Assembly (NCBI RefSeq): GCF_023805255.1
Contig: NZ_JAMSCK010000003.1
Span: 62,001 to 126,000 of the forward strand
Direction of reading: 5' to 3'
DNA: 64,000 bases
Origin: Gramella jeungdoensis
GTDB lineage: Bacteria > Bacteroidota > Bacteroidia > Flavobacteriales > Flavobacteriaceae
The position numbers and the translations under genes are program-made. The stretch's first letter is position 1, and each line of letters begins with the position of its first letter. Shown here piece by piece: positions 16,821-25,600 of this stretch. Under the pieces are notes generated by a model. The model ran no database searches. It worked only from the letters and a program-made list of their open reading frames with translations, and was not told the DNA's origin.

Positions 16821-18301
16821 TGAAGGTTCGGAAAAATATTTTTTTAGCACTTGGGCCGGTATTATTTCTTGCACTTCAAAGCATTGGCGGACCTGAGGGC
16901 ATGCCAGACGCGGCTTACGACGTTTTATGCGCTACCATCTGGATTGCTTTATGGTGGGTGACAGAAGCAGTACCTATCGCTGTAACTGCCTTACTCCCAA
17001 TTGTTCTATTTCCATTAACGGGAGCACTTGAGCTTTCAACCACGACCGCTTCTTACGGCCACAAATATATTTTCCTTTATATGGGCGGATTTATGCTTGC
17101 GATCGCAATAGAGAAATGGAACCTTCATAAACGTATAGCACTCCATATTATCAAATTAATAGGAACCAATGTAAAGAATATCATTCTTGGTTTTATGGTG
17201 GCAACGGCATTCCTCTCTATGTGGATATCAAATACCGCTACATCGGTGATGATGCTTCCCATAGGGATGTCTATCGTTTCACAACTTAAGGATAATCCTT
17301 CCACCGCGGAAGATGAGAATAAGATCTTCGGAAAAGCCCTGATGTTAAGTATCGCTTACAGTGCATCTATTGGAGGTGTCGCAACCCTTATAGGCACACC
17401 GCCTAACCTGGTCTTTGCCGGATATATTCAGGAGATATACAATATAGATATCACCTTTTTTCAGTGGCTGAAATTCGGTCTACCAATATCTGTTTTACTA
17501 CTTATTATCTCATGGTATTATTTAACCCATGTAGCCTTCAATTTTAAACAGAAAGAATTCCCCGGCGGGAAACAGGAAATTCAAAAATTGATCGCTGAAT
17601 TGGGCCCTATGAAAAGGGAAGAAAAGATCGTAATGAGCGTTTTTATCATCACGGCTTTCTGCTGGATCACTCGCTCATTTATACTGGAAAAATTCCTGCC
17701 TGGAATAGATGATACCATTATTGCGATGATCGCGGGAATTACCCTTTTCACGATAGGTTCTGGAAGTGAAGGTAAAAGAATTATTAAATGGAAGGAAGCC
17801 GTAAAAATGCCTTGGGGAATTATTCTCCTATTTGGTGGTGGTATGGCCCTCGCTTCAGGATTTGAGGTTACGGGTCTGGCTGAATGGTTTGGGCTGCAGA
17901 TGACCCTGCTCCAGGCACTACCACTACTACTTCTGGTATTGATCGTAATTTTCAGTGTGAATTTCATCACAGAACTTACATCAAACCTGGCGACAACAGC
18001 GATGCTTCTGCCCATTCTGGCCCCTATCGCATTAAAACTAGACCTGAATCCCTATATGTTACTGGTAGCAACAACGGTGGCAGCCTCTTGTGCCTTCATG
18101 TTGCCGGTGGCGACTCCGCCAAATGCGGTGGTGTTCGGTTCAGGGTACCTAAGGATCCCAGACATGGTAAAGACTGGTATCTGGATGAATCTCATCTCAG
18201 TTCTCATCCTTACAGTGATGGTCTACCTAATGCTACCTATCCTTTGGGATTTTGATCCTTTTGGATTCAGTGAAGAATTTGTACTAAAAAAACAACCATA
18301 A
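16820..18301 (+). CDS. DASS-family carboxylate transporter (SLC13-like)
   Basis: A 493-residue inner-membrane symporter with about 12 hydrophobic segments. Both sodium/substrate motifs of the DASS family are present: SNTATSVMMLP (about residue 136) and IGTPPNLVFAGY (about 192) in the first half, with the repeats TSNLATTAMLLPILAP and MLPVATPPNAVVFG in the second. These proteins bring in succinate, malate, fumarate, citrate or sulfate with sodium. It is the fourth gene of the SusC operon, directly after the esterase, so an organic acid released by ester cleavage is the natural cargo. pckA lies nearby. The precise ion is inferred. Confidence 0.92.
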   Translation: MKVRKNIFLALGPVLFLALQSIGGPEGMPDAAYDVLCATIWIALWWVTEAVPIAVTALLPIVLFPLTGALELSTTTASYGHKYIFLYMGGFMLAIAIEKWNLHKRIALHIIKLIGTNVKNIILGFMVATAFLSMWISNTATSVMMLPIGMSIVSQLKDNPSTAEDENKIFGKALMLSIAYSASIGGVATLIGTPPNLVFAGYIQEIYNIDITFFQWLKFGLPISVLLLIISWYYLTHVAFNFKQKEFPGGKQEIQKLIAELGPMKREEKIVMSVFIITAFCWITRSFILEKFLPGIDDTIIAMIAGITLFTIGSGSEGKRIIKWKEAVKMPWGIILLFGGGMALASGFEVTGLAEWFGLQMTLLQALPLLLLVLIVIFSVNFITELTSNLATTAMLLPILAPIALKLDLNPYMLLVATTVAASCAFMLPVATPPNAVVFGSGYLRIPDMVKTGIWMNLISVLILTVMVYLMLPILWDFDPFGFSEEFVLKKQP

Positions 18302-18330
18302 AATAGAATAACTCTCTAAAACATTAAATA

Positions 18331-20118
18331 ATGGAAACAATTATAAAATTTAAAACGAGAGCACTTTTGAGTTCCGGTGTCTTTATCTTCATCTTACTGG
18401 CTTTCGCAGCCTGTTCCAATGATGATGACATAGCTGTTAAGGATGACGGAGTTCTTAGGCTGCTAAAACAGAATATTGGTGAAGATGATTTGATGGATGG
18501 GGCCGATAATATTCCTGTGGAATCAAATTTAACCCTGGTATTTTCTCACAGTTTGAATACTGAAGCGCTGAGTTCAGCACTTCAGGTGAATTCTGAAGGA
18601 GGAAACGCCGACTACAGCCTGGAGTTTTCAAATTCCAATTCGATAGTTACCATAACTCCAAACGATCGGTTTGAATATGAAACCGGTTACACGATTGCGC
18701 TCCCCGCAGGAGAATATGGCACTAAAGGAGAAGCTTTAGAAGAACCGGTGAACATCAATTTCAGAACCGCAGCTTATGTGCCTCCGGTGATTAAACTGTC
18801 TTCAGAAGCCGATAAGGTAAAAGAAAGTGCCGAGACCATAACGATCACTGCAGAACTGGATAAGGATACCGATGAAGATGTAACGGTAGTTCTTGATTTT
18901 GGTGGCTCAGCTACCTTAGACACCGATTATTCAGTGAGCAGCACTGAACTGGTGATTCCTGCAGGTGAACTTTCCACTACATTCGATCTTACTACAACTC
19001 CAGACCAGGAAAATGATGATAACGAGTCAGTGATCATAAGTGTTGCTTCAATCGAGAATGCGACCGATAATGATAATACGATGGTGGAGATAAATATTAC
19101 AGAAGAACTACCTCCACTTTCCCTTAAAGGTGTTATGGCACTTACATGGGATGGTTCTGACACCAACGATGGTAAAGCGGTTCATGTGGTTGCCAATGCC
19201 GATATCGCAGATCTTAGTATCTACAGTATTGGGGTTGCAAATAACGGAGGTGGAACCGATGGCCCTGAATATACCTTCCCGGCGATCTCACTTTCTGAAG
19301 GGGATAATGTCCTCGTTGCCCGTAATCCGGAAGCATTATCGGCTTATTTCGAAAATTGCACCGATGAATTTGCAGTAATACTCGAATCTAACAATTCGAT
19401 CAGCCAGAGCGGCGATGACGCGATAGAGCTTTATAATGGGGAAACCGTTATCGAGGTTTACGGAGATGCTGATGTTGACGGAACTGGTTTAGAATGGGAA
19501 TATTCAGGTTCCTGGGCTTATAAAATAGGCAGGGAATGGACTTATGGCGGTGTTGATTGCAGCGTTGGAGCTTCTCTTAACAGCCAGTCATCCTGTCCAT
19601 ATCCAATTTGTAAAGAAGCTCTTGAGCTTAAGGGAGCACTGGCCATACTTTGGGATGGCAGTGGTACGAACGGTGGAAAAGCCGTACACTTTAAAGCGAA
19701 TAAGGATATTGAAGACCTTAGCATCTATGGTGTTGGAATCACCAATAATGGTGGTGGAACCGATGGCGTGGAATACGTATTCCCACAAATAGCTGTTGAA
19801 GAAGGTGATGACATTTTGCTCGCCAGAGAACCGGGCACCATAGCAGCCTATTTTGGTGGATGCATGGATGAATTTGAACATGTGTTCGAATCAGATTCCA
19901 TGAACCAGAATGGAGATGACGGTGTCGAGCTTTTCAATGGCGAGACCGTAGTTGAAACTTATGGAGATGCCAATGTGGATGGGACAGGAGAAATCTGGGA
20001 ATACTCAGGATCCTGGGCCTATAAGATCAATGGTGATTGGACCGTTGGCGGGATAGATTGTGCCGCAGGTTCAACCACCACTCAAAATTCCAGTTGCGTA
20101 TATCCACTTTGTGAGTAG
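18331..20118 (+). CDS. Lipoprotein with Ig-like, Calx-beta and two lamin-tail-like domains
   Basis: A 595-residue protein with lipobox Cys28 (AFAACSN). Order: an SbsA-like Ig domain (about 40-150, ending NINFRTAAY), a Calx-beta-like domain (about 155-258, with DKDTDEDVTVVLDFGG), then two similar domains (about 262-425 and 430-595). Each of the two begins LKGxxAxxWDGS and includes NNGGGTDG, Y/FGDAxVDGTG and WEYSGSWAYKI, and resembles lamin-tail modules found on secreted nucleases. No catalytic motif is evident, so a binding or scaffold role at the cell surface is likely. It lies 29 bases after the transporter and is followed by a strong hairpin before the last operon gene. Confidence 0.75.
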   Translation: METIIKFKTRALLSSGVFIFILLAFAACSNDDDIAVKDDGVLRLLKQNIGEDDLMDGADNIPVESNLTLVFSHSLNTEALSSALQVNSEGGNADYSLEFSNSNSIVTITPNDRFEYETGYTIALPAGEYGTKGEALEEPVNINFRTAAYVPPVIKLSSEADKVKESAETITITAELDKDTDEDVTVVLDFGGSATLDTDYSVSSTELVIPAGELSTTFDLTTTPDQENDDNESVIISVASIENATDNDNTMVEINITEELPPLSLKGVMALTWDGSDTNDGKAVHVVANADIADLSIYSIGVANNGGGTDGPEYTFPAISLSEGDNVLVARNPEALSAYFENCTDEFAVILESNNSISQSGDDAIELYNGETVIEVYGDADVDGTGLEWEYSGSWAYKIGREWTYGGVDCSVGASLNSQSSCPYPICKEALELKGALAILWDGSGTNGGKAVHFKANKDIEDLSIYGVGITNNGGGTDGVEYVFPQIAVEEGDDILLAREPGTIAAYFGGCMDEFEHVFESDSMNQNGDDGVELFNGETVVETYGDANVDGTGEIWEYSGSWAYKINGDWTVGGIDCAAGSTTTQNSSCVYPLCE

Positions 20119-20128
20119 AATTAGTCAC

Positions 20129-20152
20129 GAGCGGGAGCTCTGTCTCCCGCTC
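20129..20152 (+). terminator. GC-rich hairpin between the last two operon genes
   Basis: GAGCGGGAG (20129-20137) and CTCCCGCTC (20144-20152) form a perfect 9-bp stem with a 6-base loop, followed by TAAAAAAA rather than a T run. It starts 10 bases after the stop. It is more likely an RNA-stability or attenuation element that alters expression of the downstream hydrolase than a true terminator. Confidence 0.65.
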
Positions 20153-20161
20153 TAAAAAAAC

Positions 20162-21532
20162 ATGATGAAAAAACCAAACATATCATTTCAGATCCTGAAA
20201 TCATTAATAATCGCCTTGCTTTTTATAAGCTGCGATACCGACGACTCAGATCCGCCGCAAGAGGAACTGACAATTAGTTCGGTAAGGATCAATGGCTCAA
20301 ATCTGAGTAATGATATGTCCAATGTTCCGCTGGATGGAAGCATAGAAATCGCCTTTTCCAGCACTCTGAATTCTGAAGAATTTGCGGAAGCATTTTCATT
20401 TTCAGATTCCCAGGGAGAAGCAACTTATGACATTAGCCTGACCAGCGCAGGCTCGAAAGCGATTATATCCTATTCAGGCCTTAATCCTAACTCCTCCTAT
20501 AACATAAGCATTAATACAACGACAATTGGAAATAATGGCGAAGTGCTATCCACTCAGTTTTCAAGGAGCTTTACCACAACCGAAGCAGAAGAGACAAAGT
20601 CACCCTGTACTTCGGCTACCCTAGACTGTATGCAGCAACTGGAGATCACTGAAGGCTTTTCTTTTGAGTTCTACAGTACATTCGACATAGTTTCTGATAC
20701 CGATTATGTATGGGAAGAAATCGAGGAAGTCGTCTTTTCAGTTCACGGGCAAAACCGGGATGCCGATAATTATTTTCGATATATGACCAATTCCCTTGGT
20801 GATGTCGGAATGTTGGAGAACACACTAGTTATATCTCCTTATTTCAAAGAAGAATCCGGTGCGACAGATACAGAATTATTCTGGGGTAGTGACTGGAGAA
20901 CTGGTAGCGATTCAGGGAATAGCCAGGTTAATATCAGTTCATTTTCAGTTCTTGATGTGATGATAGACTATCTGAGCGACCAGGAAAAGTTTCCTAACCT
21001 CAGGAAGATCACAATTGCCGGGCATAGCTCGGGAGCAGCATTTGCACAGCATTATGCGATAGTGAATACATCGGAAGCCAGCCATCCCGATTATGAGTTT
21101 CGCTATGTCGTGGCAAACAACCAGTATTTCTACTATCCTGACGGAAATCGATATAATGAAAGTACCGGTGAATTCTACACTCCTGCAGATTGCACGGGTT
21201 ACAATTACTGGCCTTACGGATATGAATTCGCACCGGCCTATGTAGATGGAATAACCCAGGAAGATCTCCGGCAGCAGCAAATATCCAGAAATACTGTTTA
21301 TTTACTGGGAACCAACGATACCCAAACCCAAGGAACCCTTAATACCACAGATTGTGCTGCGATTCTATTAGGCTCAAACAGACTTGAGCGGGGAAGGAAT
21401 ATGTTCATTTATTTTGAGACCTTCTATTCTTCTGAAAACAATCATCAGAAGATCGAGGTTGATGGTGTTGGGCATGATGCCAGTGCCATGTTCAATTCTG
21501 ATGAATTCAAACAATTAATAAGTTCAAATTAA
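20162..21532 (+). CDS. Lipoprotein with Ig-like domain and alpha/beta-hydrolase domain
   Basis: A 456-residue lipoprotein (lipobox LLFISCDTDD, Cys24). Residues 35-140 form an SbsA-like Ig domain resembling that of the upstream lipoprotein. Residues 155-456 look like an alpha/beta hydrolase: the nucleophile elbow GHSSGAAFAQHYA has its Ser near residue 285, and a late EVDGVGHDASAMF supplies a probable catalytic His. A strand EEVVFSVHGQNRDADNYFRY resembles the oxyanion region. It is probably a surface-anchored esterase. With the SGNH enzyme it makes two ester-cleaving activities in one SusC operon, with no glycosidase. ATG at 20165 is an equally possible start. Confidence 0.75.
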   Translation: MMKKPNISFQILKSLIIALLFISCDTDDSDPPQEELTISSVRINGSNLSNDMSNVPLDGSIEIAFSSTLNSEEFAEAFSFSDSQGEATYDISLTSAGSKAIISYSGLNPNSSYNISINTTTIGNNGEVLSTQFSRSFTTTEAEETKSPCTSATLDCMQQLEITEGFSFEFYSTFDIVSDTDYVWEEIEEVVFSVHGQNRDADNYFRYMTNSLGDVGMLENTLVISPYFKEESGATDTELFWGSDWRTGSDSGNSQVNISSFSVLDVMIDYLSDQEKFPNLRKITIAGHSSGAAFAQHYAIVNTSEASHPDYEFRYVVANNQYFYYPDGNRYNESTGEFYTPADCTGYNYWPYGYEFAPAYVDGITQEDLRQQQISRNTVYLLGTNDTQTQGTLNTTDCAAILLGSNRLERGRNMFIYFETFYSSENNHQKIEVDGVGHDASAMFNSDEFKQLISSN

Positions 21533-21558
21533 TTTTTCAGACTTAGGTGTTTTTTTTT

Positions 21559-21597
21559 TAAAGAGGCGCTCAGAACCAGGGCGCTTCTTTTATTTTT
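21559..21597 (+). terminator. Terminator of the SusC operon
   Basis: AAAGAGGCGC (21559-21568) pairs with GCGCTTCTTT (21580-21589) with one G-T pair, and T-rich sequence follows to 21597. It lies 27 bases after the hydrolase stop and is the first convincing intrinsic terminator after susC. Confidence 0.8.
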
Positions 21598-21881
21598 TCA
21601 CAAAAAAGTTAACGCCTCAGGAACTGCAAATTCGCAAGCCTTTTTAAATTGAATTCTCATCATGAACTTGGCGATCCCGGGGATTCTGCAATAAGAAAGA
21701 CCATTAGCAGTCCCATTTCCCCTGATGATTAACAAAAATAAAACACTAGTTAACAGCTATTTATAAAATTTACACTATTACGCGCCTTATCTTTAGTCAG
21801 ATAATTTAGACCTTATGTTCATTTATTATAATATGAACTTCCCCCTGTATAGAATAAAAACATCCATTAAACCCTACTAAA
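21598..21881. other. Gene-free stretch
   Basis: 284 bases between the operon terminator and a small hypothetical gene. No supported ORF, tRNA or long dyad was seen. The last 100 bases are A/T-rich and probably hold the promoter of the next gene, but no clear -7/-33 pair was found. Confidence 0.5.
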
Positions 21882-22142
21882 ATGGAATTAATCACCTTAA
21901 AGGAATTCAATCGACTCCCAGAGAGCGAGAAAAAAGAGATCATTAGTTTTACCGGAGAGATCCTTGAATACAGAAGCGGCAGGTACAAAAACTTCGCTTT
22001 ATACACTGTTGAAAGGTTTTTTGTGGAGGTGGAGATATCCGATAATGTTGAAATGATCAATATTAAAGCCTTCGTATCTGGAAAGCTTCTGGATAAATAC
22101 ACTTTGGAACCTGAAACTTTAAAGGGAATACTTCTTCCATAG
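21882..22142 (+). CDS. Small hypothetical protein
   Basis: An 86-residue soluble protein, not recognised. It starts MELITLKEFNRLPESEKKEI, continues with a strand-rich middle (YKNFALYTVERFFVEVEIS) and ends LEPETLKGILLP. The regular amphipathic pattern and lack of low-complexity sequence support real coding. It stands alone between the SusC operon and an exported protein. No cysteines or catalytic motif are apparent. Confidence 0.65.
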   Translation: MELITLKEFNRLPESEKKEIISFTGEILEYRSGRYKNFALYTVERFFVEVEISDNVEMINIKAFVSGKLLDKYTLEPETLKGILLP

Positions 22143-22303
22143 AGGTCTAGCCATAGATATATCAGGAAAATTCAATCTAGCCATTTTAGTACGACTGCTG
22201 CTATCCTGGATGCTACGTTTATTTGAAAAACGAAATATTTTTTATATCTTCTAGCATTCCCTACTCAATTTATTTTCCTAATTATCAACCAAATATTATT
22301 AAA

Positions 22304-22732
22304 ATGAAAAAATTATTTTTTTTCTTATCCGTTTCATTTTTCTGTTTTTCAACGCTCTGTGCACAAGAGAATACCAAGGCAGATAATAGCTATATTCTAA
22401 CCGAGATATGGAAAGCAAAACCCGAATGGTACAAGTTAACTACAGAGGAAAGAACTGAGTTTTTTGAAAACAAGATCAATCCAGTGCTTATGGGAACATT
22501 GCAGAGTGGAGCCCAAATTATTGGGACTGCAATAAATAATAATACCGGTGGGGAACGGATGGATTATCAGTTTATGGCAGTATGGAAATTTCCGAACAAA
22601 GAAAGTTCGGACCAACTGGAAAAGGCCGCCAAAGAGGCTGGGTTTTTGAAATATTTTGACCAGGTAAATTTTAGCGGAAATATTATTCCTCCACCGGCTC
22701 TGAATGAGCATATGATTCAAATAACAAAATAG
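22304..22732 (+). CDS. Exported DUF6616-like small protein
   Basis: Starts at ATG 22304, not the in-frame 22223, because a signal peptide begins here (MKKLFFFLSVSFFCFSTLCAQ). The 142-residue product has a mature part of about 120 residues with ILTEIWKAKPEWYKLTTEER and MDYQFMAVWKFPNKESSDQL, a beta-alpha-beta pattern like small dimeric ferredoxin-like barrels. It resembles DUF6616 from memory, unverified. Function unknown. It is convergent with the cassette array, and the hairpin at 22778-22803 would terminate both directions. Confidence 0.65.
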   Translation: MKKLFFFLSVSFFCFSTLCAQENTKADNSYILTEIWKAKPEWYKLTTEERTEFFENKINPVLMGTLQSGAQIIGTAINNNTGGERMDYQFMAVWKFPNKESSDQLEKAAKEAGFLKYFDQVNFSGNIIPPPALNEHMIQITK

Positions 22733-22770
22733 AAATCCAAAACTTAGTTGCATGAGGATATAGACCTCAC

Positions 22771-22820
22771 AAATAATAAAAGCCACTCAGTTGAGTGGCT
22801 TTTATTTTATTAGCGGAAAA
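22771..22820. repeat. tRNA-fMet 3'-end/terminator repeat, copy D (outermost)
   Basis: The hairpin AAAAGCCACTCA/TGAGTGGCTTTT (22778-22803) is followed at 22812-22820 by TAGCGGAAAA-like sequence. On the minus strand this reads TTTTCCGCTA and then the hairpin, the same order as the 3' end and terminator of the initiator tRNA gene at 27028-27100. It is diverged but retains the GCCACTC core and shares TTGAAATATC (22821-22830 region) with copy B. Confidence 0.7.
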
Positions 22821-22868
22821 TTTGAAATATCAAGACCTTTGTTTTTGATCTGGCACTCATTCATTCCA

Positions 22869-23774
22869 TTATTTAAATTCCTCACTCCATTCCACAAACC
22901 CAGGCTCGATCTTCTCCAGCCTTGACAGAAGCGCTTCATTATCGTCCAGGTCTTCTGCTCCTGCCGGGAATTCCTCCTTGAGCTCTTTGAGAAACCTTTC
23001 ACCTCTTTTATCAAATAGTTGGTTGGCCCGCTTTTCGAACATGCACTGGTACCAGGCATAATCTGCCACTCCCACTCCTGCATATTTTTCATTAAATGTA
23101 TCTAAACTGTTATGGATTGGGCTATAGGCATCCAATATAACCCTGTTAGAAAGATCCCACAGATCTGCAAGGTCAGGGTTTGTTCGCCTCAAAAAGGCAT
23201 ACGAAAAATAATTCGCTACAAATTCATTTAACCAGTGATTGGTAACATTGATCCCATAAGCATTCATGTAAGCATGTCCTATTTCATGAAAACCAATGAG
23301 ATCAAGCATTTTTGCTGAGAATTTCTCATAAGAATATCCCATTTCAGAGATTTCAGACCGTAAATCCGGGGAAACCTTATCTTTTATTTTAAGCATAAAA
23401 TCATATACAACCCCATCTGCCCTCGAAGGGATAATGGCAATAGATGTATTACCCGCCGAATAGAACGGAAGTCCGTATGGAACATCGGTATCCAAAGCAT
23501 GCCAGGTATTTTCATCCAGTAAGGCAAGACGGAAATTGAGATCGGTTCCAAAGTTCTCTTCATAATATTCCAGGGCATCGGCCATAAGAGGTCCTAAGTC
23601 CTTTGCTTTTTCGTGAGCTCCTTCGGGATGATAGACGATCACCTCATATTTAGATGAATCAAGGTCTAAAGCCCTTATTTTTTCCAGGGGTCTGGTCTTA
23701 TTTTGGGAATAGGTTGTTAAAAAGGATAGTACCAGGGTACATAATAGAAATAAAGTATGTGCTTTAAAATTCAT
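22869..23774 (-). CDS. Exported zinc-peptidase-like protein (HExxH)
   Basis: A 301-residue protein starting at ATG 23774, chosen over the TTG/ATG region at 23819 because the signal peptide MNFKAHTLFLLC...TTYSQ begins here. The metalloprotease motif HEIGH is at residues 163-167, and NEFVANYF about 17 residues later offers Glu184 as a third zinc ligand, as in gluzincins. The N-terminal half has LDLDSSKYEVIVYHPEGAHE. The exact family is not recognised. It is the only gene between repeat copies C and D, 95 bases from C, and so is the cargo of one putative cassette. Substrate unknown. Confidence 0.75.
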   Translation of the reverse strand: MNFKAHTLFLLCTLVLSFLTTYSQNKTRPLEKIRALDLDSSKYEVIVYHPEGAHEKAKDLGPLMADALEYYEENFGTDLNFRLALLDENTWHALDTDVPYGLPFYSAGNTSIAIIPSRADGVVYDFMLKIKDKVSPDLRSEISEMGYSYEKFSAKMLDLIGFHEIGHAYMNAYGINVTNHWLNEFVANYFSYAFLRRTNPDLADLWDLSNRVILDAYSPIHNSLDTFNEKYAGVGVADYAWYQCMFEKRANQLFDKRGERFLKELKEEFPAGAEDLDDNEALLSRLEKIEPGFVEWSEEFK

Positions 23775-23911
23775 ATTGTATTGATTTGGTTGGTTATAAA
23801 TCAATATACTGAATTTCAAATTATTGCTCCTAAAAGCCTCGATGTAACAGGAATTATATCGATTAATAGCTTAACAGGTAATAAAAATTATTCAGGATAA
23901 ATATCTACCAA

Positions 23912-23962
23912 AATAAAAAAAGCCACTCGAGCGAGCGGCTTTTTATTATACTATACTGGAAT
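23912..23962. repeat. tRNA-fMet 3'-end/terminator repeat, copy C
   Basis: The hairpin region AAAAAAAGCCACTCGAGCGA begins at 23914 and the other arm GCGGCTTTTT ends at 23944. Relative to copies A and B the right arm has C for T, which on the minus strand leaves a G-T wobble pair (GCCGCTC with GAGTGGC), so pairing is kept in minus-strand RNA only. The far end (minus strand ATTCCAGTATAGTA) is a decayed version of the tRNA end TTCCCGCTACTA. Confidence 0.65.
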
Positions 23963-23969
23963 TTTCGAA

Positions 23970-25520
23970 TTATACATATTCGGTATTTATCAAAACTTCA
24001 TTTTCATCATAGTGTTCTGTTTTAAATAAATTCCCATCGTTGTCATAATATTCAGCTTTGTATAGCTTCCAATCTGGCGTTCTATATTCCACTTTAAAGC
24101 TTCCGCTCTTATCTAAATCCCATACTTTCACCATAGCATATCCTTCTTCATCGAAAGCTGCTATTTCCTGTAACCAATCCTTATAATAGGTATTTACAAG
24201 TTTATAATCTCCATTAGGATAAAACTCAACATATTCACTACGCCACTCCCCTTCAGTTATATGAAAGGCATTTTGAACTTCATTTTCATCATAGAAATAA
24301 TCATATACTCGTATGTTATTTGAAAATTCCATTGTCCTTTGAGAAAGCGTATTATCCTCCCGGTAGAAATAGGTATTAAACCTGTCTGATCGATCAGGGA
24401 AAAACTGATTCAAGGTATGGAGGTCACCAAAATCAGTATAAGTATACTCATTTCTGGCACTATAATTCACCTCATTTACGATCTCTTCTGTTAAATATCT
24501 CATTGCGGAGGTCTTGTTCCCATTTTCCAATCTCTGGTAAACCCATTGTTGTTGAAATTCATTGGCAGGAGTATATGCCTTTGATGTGAGCACATAACCA
24601 TTAGAATCTAACTCCGTAAACATCAATTTTCCGAATTGAGTATAACTATCACCGTTGATATTGAACCTGTCAAAGCCAGAAATCTGGCCAATCTCGTCAT
24701 AGATTATATCAACCTTTTCTGAATAATTAACTTCACCCGAAATGTATGATCTATATAAATAACTTTCCGGAAACCCATTTTCATTAAAGCTCAAAATTTC
24801 ATATTCAGATGATAACCTGGATGGATATTTCTCCATCCTGATAAATTTTTGAATCTTTCCATCTTCATCAAGTACAGTAGACCACTCAAAACTGGACATA
24901 GCCGCGGCACTGTTGCTCCAGCTTTTAAGTATAGGAAGAAGGTTCTGATAGGAATTATAATTCTCCCCGAGGGTTTCTGCCAAATGTGATGCTGCCTGTT
25001 CAGGATAAACCTCATTAAGTTCTATTCCTGTTGTTTCCTTTACCAGTTTCACAATATTAAACATGAGGTCCTGTTGCGGTTGTTTGAAGCTGATGTTTTG
25101 CTGGTCTATTGCATTAACCACATCGGGTATCAGTTTTATCCCGTTCTTGGGATTTCCATCTAAATCGAGTGTTTGCAGGAAGGCTGCCATATACTTCACT
25201 TCTTTAGTATAAATGGATGCCCCTTTAACAGAAGCAATAGTTATTGGCGTCATCACAGATTTTGCCATGGCACTTCCTAATTTAATGTCGCCGACGTAAA
25301 AACTCACTTTTTCCCCTTTGAGGTATTCAAATTCACCTGCTGAATTTGTAAAACCGCTGCGGGAAGGAGTCTCATAATACAGTCCTTCCACGGGACTATC
25401 AATAAAAACACCTACACTAACCTCAGGATTAGGTTTTAAGTTTTCAGACGGTTCATCTTTTGAACAGCCCAAAATGATCATTATCCCCAGAAGGGATAAA
25501 ATAATTTTTGTTCTTAGCAT
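23970..25520 (-). CDS. Lipoprotein with YD/MORN-like repeats
   Basis: A 516-residue surface lipoprotein (lipobox IMIILGCSK, Cys19). Residues 35-120 (VGVFIDSPVEGLYYET, FTNSAGEFEYLKGEKVSFYVG) match a domain common at the start of Bacteroidota and gammaproteobacterial adhesin-like lipoproteins. Residues 205-516 are irregular beta repeats of the form (D/N)xxG-[strand], for example YYDNDGNLFKTEHYDENEVL, resembling MORN or YD wrap-around repeats. No catalytic motif is seen. It is the only gene between repeat copies B and C. A dyad (25601-25624) lies about 80 bases upstream of its start. Confidence 0.75.
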   Translation of the reverse strand: MLRTKIILSLLGIMIILGCSKDEPSENLKPNPEVSVGVFIDSPVEGLYYETPSRSGFTNSAGEFEYLKGEKVSFYVGDIKLGSAMAKSVMTPITIASVKGASIYTKEVKYMAAFLQTLDLDGNPKNGIKLIPDVVNAIDQQNISFKQPQQDLMFNIVKLVKETTGIELNEVYPEQAASHLAETLGENYNSYQNLLPILKSWSNSAAAMSSFEWSTVLDEDGKIQKFIRMEKYPSRLSSEYEILSFNENGFPESYLYRSYISGEVNYSEKVDIIYDEIGQISGFDRFNINGDSYTQFGKLMFTELDSNGYVLTSKAYTPANEFQQQWVYQRLENGNKTSAMRYLTEEIVNEVNYSARNEYTYTDFGDLHTLNQFFPDRSDRFNTYFYREDNTLSQRTMEFSNNIRVYDYFYDENEVQNAFHITEGEWRSEYVEFYPNGDYKLVNTYYKDWLQEIAAFDEEGYAMVKVWDLDKSGSFKVEYRTPDWKLYKAEYYDNDGNLFKTEHYDENEVLINTEYV

Positions 25521-25600
25521 ATAATTTGATTTGTGGTAAGACGCAGGGATCCCAGCCGGTTAATATTGGATTCGTAAAATAGGGATAGTATAGATACGGC

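Noticed and set aside
22802-23092. A minus-strand frame of 96 codons overlapping the zinc-peptidase-like gene
   Set aside because: It lies in another frame inside the HEIGH gene and ends in the terminator repeat; the peptidase frame has a signal peptide and motif, so this is a shadow.
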